From assembly GCA_964654185.1 (NCBI GenBank), contig CAZZIE010000018.1:1-43061 (forward strand): 43,061 nt of DNA, read 5' to 3'. How positions within the stretch are numbered: position 1 is the first letter of the stretch; each line of letters begins with the position of its first letter. Under the pieces are notes generated by a model. It had not been told where the DNA came from. It ran no database searches and saw only the letters and a program-made list of their open reading frames with translations. Below are positions 39,263 through 43,061 of this stretch, piece by piece. The translations under genes and the position numbers were made by a program. This DNA comes from CAYFQV01 sp964654185. GTDB lineage: Bacteria > Spirochaetota > Spirochaetia > DSM-27196 > PWMO01.

Positions 39263-41908
39263 ATGACCATCATTCCGTATACGGTTCACCCGAATCTTCC
39301 CGAACCGCTCCGGCCTCTCGAGGAGCTGGCCCATGACGTGTGGGTGACCTGGAACTACGACGCGATCATGCTCTTCACACGCCTCGACTACGGCGCGTGG
39401 ATTCAGTCGGGGCAGAACCCGGTCCGCACCCTCGGCATGGTGCCGCAGGAGCGCCTGGAGACGCTCGCCCAGGACGACTCCTACCTCTCCGCCCTGCAGC
39501 GGGTCGTGGAAAAGTACCAACGCTACAAAAACGGCGAGACCTGGTTTCAAGGGGACCGAAAGAACGTCGTCGCCTACTTCTCCATGGAATACGGCCTCGA
39601 CGTCAGCCTGCCGATCTACTCCGGCGGCCTGGGCGTTCTGGCGGGAGATCACCTCAAGACCACATCGGACCTGGGGCTCCCCCTGGTTGCGGTGGGACTG
39701 CTCTACCGGCAGGGGTACTTCCGGCAGTATCTGAGCGCAGACGGCTACCAGCAGGAGTCCTATCCGGAAAACGACTGGTACAACATGCCCGTACACCGCT
39801 GCCGGACGAAGAGCGGCGATGACGTGAAGATCACCGTCGATATGGCCGGCAGCGTCATAACCGCCCGTGTCTGGGAAGTTCGGGTCGGCCGGGTGTCCCT
39901 CTATCTCCTGGACACCAATATCGATGAGAACAGCGACGCCGATAAGCTCATCACCGCAACCCTCTACGGGGGAAATCGCGAAATGCGTCTCCGCCAGGAG
40001 ATCCTCCTCGGTATCGGGGGCGTCCGTGCACTGCGGGCCGTAGGCATCAATCCAGCAGTGACTCATATGAACGAGGGTCATTCGGCATTCCTGGGCATTG
40101 AGCGGATCCGCGAGCTCATGACGGGAGAGGGGCTCTCCCTGGACGAGGCGATCCAGGCGCTGTGGCCGACCAACGTCTTCACGACGCACACGCCGGTGCC
40201 GGCGGGAAACGAGCGGTTTTCGGTGGAGCTGATGCAGAAGTACTTCCCGAGCATCACCGCCGGGACGGAGATGAGCTGGTACGACTTCATGGCGCTCGGG
40301 CGGGAGAATCCGGACGACCAGCAGGAACACTTCTGCCTTACGGTCCTGGCCCTGAAGCTCTCGGCGTACAACAACGCGGTGAGCGAGCTCCACGGCGAGG
40401 TCTCACGGGACATGTGGAACAATCTCTGGCCGGAGCTGCCGAATCGGGAGGTACCGATTCGCCACATCACGAACGGTGTTCACGCCCGAAGCTTCATGTC
40501 CCACGACATGATCGAGCTCCTGGACCGCTACTTCGGACCGCGCTTCCATGACGAGCCGACCTTTCTGGATGTCTGGGACCGCATTGACCGCGTCTCGGAT
40601 GAAGAGATCTGGCGCATGCATGAGCGGCAGAAGTCGCGTCTTGCCGCTTTCGCGCGGGAGCGCCTGCGCTCACAGCTCGAGACGCGCGGCGCCTCGGCAA
40701 GTGAGCTTCACCACGCCGAAGAGGTGCTCTCCCCGGGGGCGCTGACGATCAGCTTTGCCCGGCGATTCGCCACCTACAAGCGCGGCAATCTCCTCTTCCG
40801 CGATCCCGAACGCCTCATGAAGCTCCTCACCGACACGGAGCGGCCGATTCAGCTGATCTTCGCCGGCAAGGCACACCCCCATGATGTACCTGGAAAGAAT
40901 CTCATCAAGGAGATCGTGAAGTACGCCTCCCAGCCTGAGGTACGCAGCCGCGTGCTCTTCCTTGAGAACTACGACATCGGTGTCGCGCGCTACCTGGTGA
41001 GCGGCAGCGATCTCTGGCTGAACACGCCGCGCCGCCCCATGGAGGCGAGCGGGACCAGCGGCATGAAGGCGGCAATCAACGGCGTCCTCAACTGCTCCGT
41101 CCTCGACGGCTGGTGGGCGGAAGCCTACTCCCCCGAGATCGGCTGGGCTATCGGCCACGGTGAGATCTACGAGGACGAGGAGCTCCAGGATGAGATCGAG
41201 AGCGAGGCGCTCTACGACCTCCTGGAACGGGAGATCATCCCGACCTACTACGAACGCGGGATGGACGGCCTGCCGCGGGAGTGGATCCGCAAGATGAAGG
41301 CCTCAGTTCGGGAAGTAGGAAAGCGGTTTTCCTGCCACCGGATGATCATGGAATACCACAACGACTTCTACGAGCCGGCGCTGAAGAATTACGGGCACAT
41401 GAAGAAGAACGGCTACGCCGCGGCGAAGGATCTTTCCGAATACATGTGGCGTCTGCGCGGCGCCTGGGACTCGGTGCGCATTCTCCACGTGAAGAGCCTG
41501 GTAAACTCCAACCTGCGCGTCGGTGACAAGCTCACCATCGAGGCGGTCATAGACCTGGCGGGCCTCTCACCGGAGGATGTCTCCGTGGAGGTGTACGCAG
41601 GCCACTACGGCTCGAAGGGCGAAATCGAGAACGCTACCCGTACCGAAATGAAGGCGAAGGGCAGTGTCCCGGTCCCGGCCGCCGCGTCGGCCGGCGATGA
41701 GGGCTCCCCTTCGGGGAATGACCCCGGCGGAGGCGACGATGACCGCGCCGGAGACGGCGGCGATGCCCCGGATGGCGCCAAGGGCGTCCGCTACGTTGCC
41801 GACCTCACCTGCAATCAGGCCGGGCGCCAGGCATTCTCCGTTCGGGTGCTGCCGCGACACAAGAGCCTTGCCCACAGCTACATCCCCGGCCTCACGAAGT
41901 GGGCGTGA
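39263..41908 (+). CDS. glgP: Alpha-glucan (glycogen) phosphorylase
   Basis: PLP enzyme that removes glucose 1-phosphate from the non-reducing ends of glycogen, starch or maltodextrins. The 881-residue protein is of the bacterial/archaeal TIGR02094-like type: an N-terminal block LRPLEELAHDVWVTWNYDA, FSMEYGLDVSLPIYSGGLGVLAGDHLKT, THMNEGHSAFLGIERI, FTTHTPVPAGNERF, IRHITNGVHARSF, and the PLP site MEASGTSGMKAAINGVLNCSVLDGWW with Lys at about residue 603. ATG 39263 (MTIIPYTVHPNLPEP) is chosen because AAGGCAGG lies upstream and the promoter at 39165-39194 excludes the longer frame. A Gly/Asp/Pro-rich insert (about 41670-41790) splits the C-terminal beta domain. The LacI-type operator suggests induction by a maltodextrin-like sugar. 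Confidence 0.95.
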   Translation: MTIIPYTVHPNLPEPLRPLEELAHDVWVTWNYDAIMLFTRLDYGAWIQSGQNPVRTLGMVPQERLETLAQDDSYLSALQRVVEKYQRYKNGETWFQGDRKNVVAYFSMEYGLDVSLPIYSGGLGVLAGDHLKTTSDLGLPLVAVGLLYRQGYFRQYLSADGYQQESYPENDWYNMPVHRCRTKSGDDVKITVDMAGSVITARVWEVRVGRVSLYLLDTNIDENSDADKLITATLYGGNREMRLRQEILLGIGGVRALRAVGINPAVTHMNEGHSAFLGIERIRELMTGEGLSLDEAIQALWPTNVFTTHTPVPAGNERFSVELMQKYFPSITAGTEMSWYDFMALGRENPDDQQEHFCLTVLALKLSAYNNAVSELHGEVSRDMWNNLWPELPNREVPIRHITNGVHARSFMSHDMIELLDRYFGPRFHDEPTFLDVWDRIDRVSDEEIWRMHERQKSRLAAFARERLRSQLETRGASASELHHAEEVLSPGALTISFARRFATYKRGNLLFRDPERLMKLLTDTERPIQLIFAGKAHPHDVPGKNLIKEIVKYASQPEVRSRVLFLENYDIGVARYLVSGSDLWLNTPRRPMEASGTSGMKAAINGVLNCSVLDGWWAEAYSPEIGWAIGHGEIYEDEELQDEIESEALYDLLEREIIPTYYERGMDGLPREWIRKMKASVREVGKRFSCHRMIMEYHNDFYEPALKNYGHMKKNGYAAAKDLSEYMWRLRGAWDSVRILHVKSLVNSNLRVGDKLTIEAVIDLAGLSPEDVSVEVYAGHYGSKGEIENATRTEMKAKGSVPVPAAASAGDEGSPSGNDPGGGDDDRAGDGGDAPDGAKGVRYVADLTCNQAGRQAFSVRVLPRHKSLAHSYIPGLTKWA

Positions 41909-41969
41909 GGGGCCACCGCGGGCCATAGCGAGTCGCAACGGGGCGGCGCGCGGAGAGCAGCCGCGCCCT

Positions 41970-42001
41970 GCCCCCGCCGCGCACCGCCCCCGCCGCGCAC
42001 C
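41970..42001. repeat. 16-base tandem duplication
   Basis: GCCCCCGCCGCGCACC occurs twice in direct succession in the gap after glgP. It is GC-rich and non-coding as far as I can see. Confidence 0.75.
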
Positions 42002-42016
42002 ACCCCCTGAGATTTC

Positions 42017-42064
42017 TTGCGCGTGATGCGCAAACTTGACAGGGCTACCCCGGAGTGCTACGCT
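42017..42064 (+). promoter_or_regulatory. Promoter of the cysteine-motif gene with adjacent inverted repeat
   Basis: TTGACA (42036-42041), 17 bases, TACGCT (42059-42064). Immediately upstream is TTGCGC, five bases, GCGCAA (42017-42033), which may be an operator. The position shows that the open frame starting at 42017 cannot be the real start. Confidence 0.6.
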
Positions 42065-42085
42065 CTCGCCATACTGGAGGGTGCT

Positions 42086-42403
42086 GTGTCGCAGGACCTC
42101 GACGGCGATGAGTGTACATCTCATGCTCTTGGGCCGATATTCTGTGCCAATTGCTTACACTGCAAACTGGTAACGGAACGAGAGGCCGACGGGAGCCAGT
42201 ATCGCCTCCGCGTTCGGTGCAACGCCGGGAAGTGGCTCCGGAAGAGTGGTGACGAGAAGTACTACAAGTACTCTACCGTCATTCGGCGCCGCCTGGAGGA
42301 TTGCGACGCCTACGAGCCCATGGGGGATCTTCAGGAGTTCCTCCGGGAGCTGAAACGGACCCTGCCGGTGAAGGACGAATCCTACCTGATTGGACAGTAC
42401 TGA
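42086..42403 (+). CDS. Small conserved-looking protein with CxxCxxC motif
   Basis: A 105-residue cytoplasmic protein not recognised by name. Near the N-terminus it has CANCLHC followed by a further Cys in LRVRCNAGKW, a pattern suited to binding zinc or an iron-sulfur cluster. The middle is rich in Tyr/Lys/Arg (SGDEKYYKYSTVIRRRLEDC), and the end is DLQEFLRELKRTLPVKDESY. The start is GTG 42086, with GGAGG five bases before it and a consensus promoter 22 bases upstream. The next gene begins five bases after its stop, so they form an operon with the TPR lipoprotein. No function is assigned; a small metal-binding regulator or an assembly factor is possible. Confidence 0.8.
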   Translation: MSQDLDGDECTSHALGPIFCANCLHCKLVTEREADGSQYRLRVRCNAGKWLRKSGDEKYYKYSTVIRRRLEDCDAYEPMGDLQEFLRELKRTLPVKDESYLIGQY

Positions 42404-42407
42404 TACC

Positions 42408-42848
42408 ATGAAACGTTACAGCATTCTCGTGATCGTCGCCGTTGTTGCCGTACTGGCTGCCTGTCAGACCGCCCCTGAAGAGATTCCGACCGACATGGAG
42501 CCGGCGGAGTACTTCCAGCGTGCCCAGGAAGCGGTCATCAATAACCAGTACGAGACCGCTCTCGCCTACTACGAAGCCGTCCTCGAGCGTTTCCCGGACG
42601 ACCCGGAGACGCGCGTCGCCGCCCGGTACGAAATCGCCTTCATCAACTACAAGATGGGAAACGAAGAGAAGGCCCTCGAGCTCTTCAACGAGTTGCTTGC
42701 ACGATACGAAGAGGATGATGCCGATCAACTGCCCCAGTGGCCGCGCGTCCTCGCGGTGAAGGTACGCGACAACATACAGTCCGGTGACAACGGCGGCGAC
42801 GACGCCGACGGAGAGTCGGCGGAAACCTCCGAAGGCTCCGGCGCGTAG
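42408..42848 (+). CDS. Small TPR-type lipoprotein
   Basis: A 146-residue lipoprotein: signal peptide MKRYSILVIVAVVAVLAAC with the modified Cys19. About two tetratricopeptide-like repeats follow (AEYFQRAQEAVINNQYETAL, then RVAARYEIAFINYKMGNEEKALELF), and an acidic Gly/Asp/Ser tail closes it. The repeat arrangement recalls a shortened BamD/YfgC-type TPR lipoprotein, but it is far too small to be BamD (about 240 residues). ATG 42408 is used because the lipobox then falls at the right place; the frame from 42390 would read through the previous stop region. It follows the cysteine-motif gene by four bases. Probably anchored in the inner leaflet of the outer membrane or in the inner membrane, acting as a protein-protein adaptor. 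Confidence 0.85.
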   Translation: MKRYSILVIVAVVAVLAACQTAPEEIPTDMEPAEYFQRAQEAVINNQYETALAYYEAVLERFPDDPETRVAARYEIAFINYKMGNEEKALELFNELLARYEEDDADQLPQWPRVLAVKVRDNIQSGDNGGDDADGESAETSEGSGA

Positions 42849-42979
42849 AACGCCCCGCACTGTCCGGGCGGACGCCCGTGACTGCCCCGCCGGGCGGCCA
42901 TCGCTGCCCCGCAGCGTTCCTCCCGTGGCCGGGGGGCGCCGGGCCGGTGTGGCGCCGGGCCGGCGCCACACCCTCCCCG

Positions 42980-43061
42980 CTACTGCGGGAGAATAATCGT
43001 ATTCAGTCGAATCCCGAGCTCGCGAGCCTGCTCGTAGACCATCTCTTTGGTAATGCTGCCC
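42980..43061 (-). CDS. C-terminal end of a gene cut by the window edge
   Basis: The last 26 codons and stop of a minus-strand gene whose body lies beyond the right edge. The visible end reads GSITKEMVYEQARELGIRLN then TIILPQ and a TAG. It is a plausible helix-strand protein end, in codon use like its neighbours. The fragment is too short to assign a family. It converges on the TPR lipoprotein gene across 131 GC-rich bases. Confidence 0.6.
   Translation of the reverse strand, partial: GSITKEMVYEQARELGIRLNTIILPQ

Overview
The window is a GC-rich bacterial chromosome segment, densely packed with about 32 protein genes and no RNA gene, CRISPR array, transposase, integrase or attachment site that I could recognise. 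Several features point to a free-living, saccharolytic, motile member of the Spirochaetales. These are a PorV/UPF0164-like outer-membrane protein with FlgD-type Ig repeats and an OmpA end, a FecR-domain protein with a long helical tail, xylose and glycogen catabolism genes, a chemotaxis CheD pair and several lipoproteins. That assignment is an inference from gene content and was not checked by a search. No gap between genes exceeds 300 bases.

Left part (1-18.4 kb, mostly minus strand). ptsP, trkH and trkA form an operon that joins a nitrogen-PTS type Enzyme I to a Trk/Ktr potassium transporter. A LOG-family nucleosidase diverges from it. A 1756-residue outer-membrane protein follows, built from five two-module Ig super-repeats. 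Next come a possible 76-residue basic protein, a FemX-like aminoacyltransferase, a small membrane protein, an aldo/keto reductase, xylulokinase and xylose isomerase (order of transcription xylA, xylB, akr, membrane protein, femX), and a SIMPL-domain periplasmic protein.

Middle part (18.5-33.9 kb, mostly plus strand). This holds a patatin-like lipase, an ATP-grasp ligase of unknown substrate, a small membrane protein (minus) and RlmN. RlmN converges on and overlaps a secreted beta-rich protein. That protein diverges from a tightly coupled tetR, adaptor and RND-pump operon across a shared operator region. A sugar-type solute-binding lipoprotein and a UgpC/MsmK-type ATPase follow without permease genes, and a strong terminator closes this unit. 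A soluble receptor-like coiled-coil protein and CheD come next; both end in Thr-Phe-Phe.

Right part (34-43 kb). A minus-strand group holds a ParB-like protein, an SPL-like radical SAM protein and a FecR-domain protein. Homoserine dehydrogenase, alpha-glucan phosphorylase (behind a LacI-type operator), a small cysteine-motif protein and a TPR-type lipoprotein follow on the plus strand. The window ends inside a minus-strand gene.

Three themes cut across the genes. First, several promoters fit TTGNNN, 17-18 bases, TANNNT. Three of these (rlmN, the receptor-like gene, the parB-like gene) lie 8-12 bases from a start codon that has no Shine-Dalgarno sequence, suggesting leaderless mRNAs. Second, otherwise conserved proteins (TrkH, PtsP, XylB, RlmN, FecR protein, ParB-like protein, glucan phosphorylase) carry Ala/Gly/Arg/Pro-rich low-complexity inserts, some of them plain minisatellites. 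Third, perfect inverted repeats overlap the ptsP and glucan phosphorylase promoters and mark likely regulated operons.
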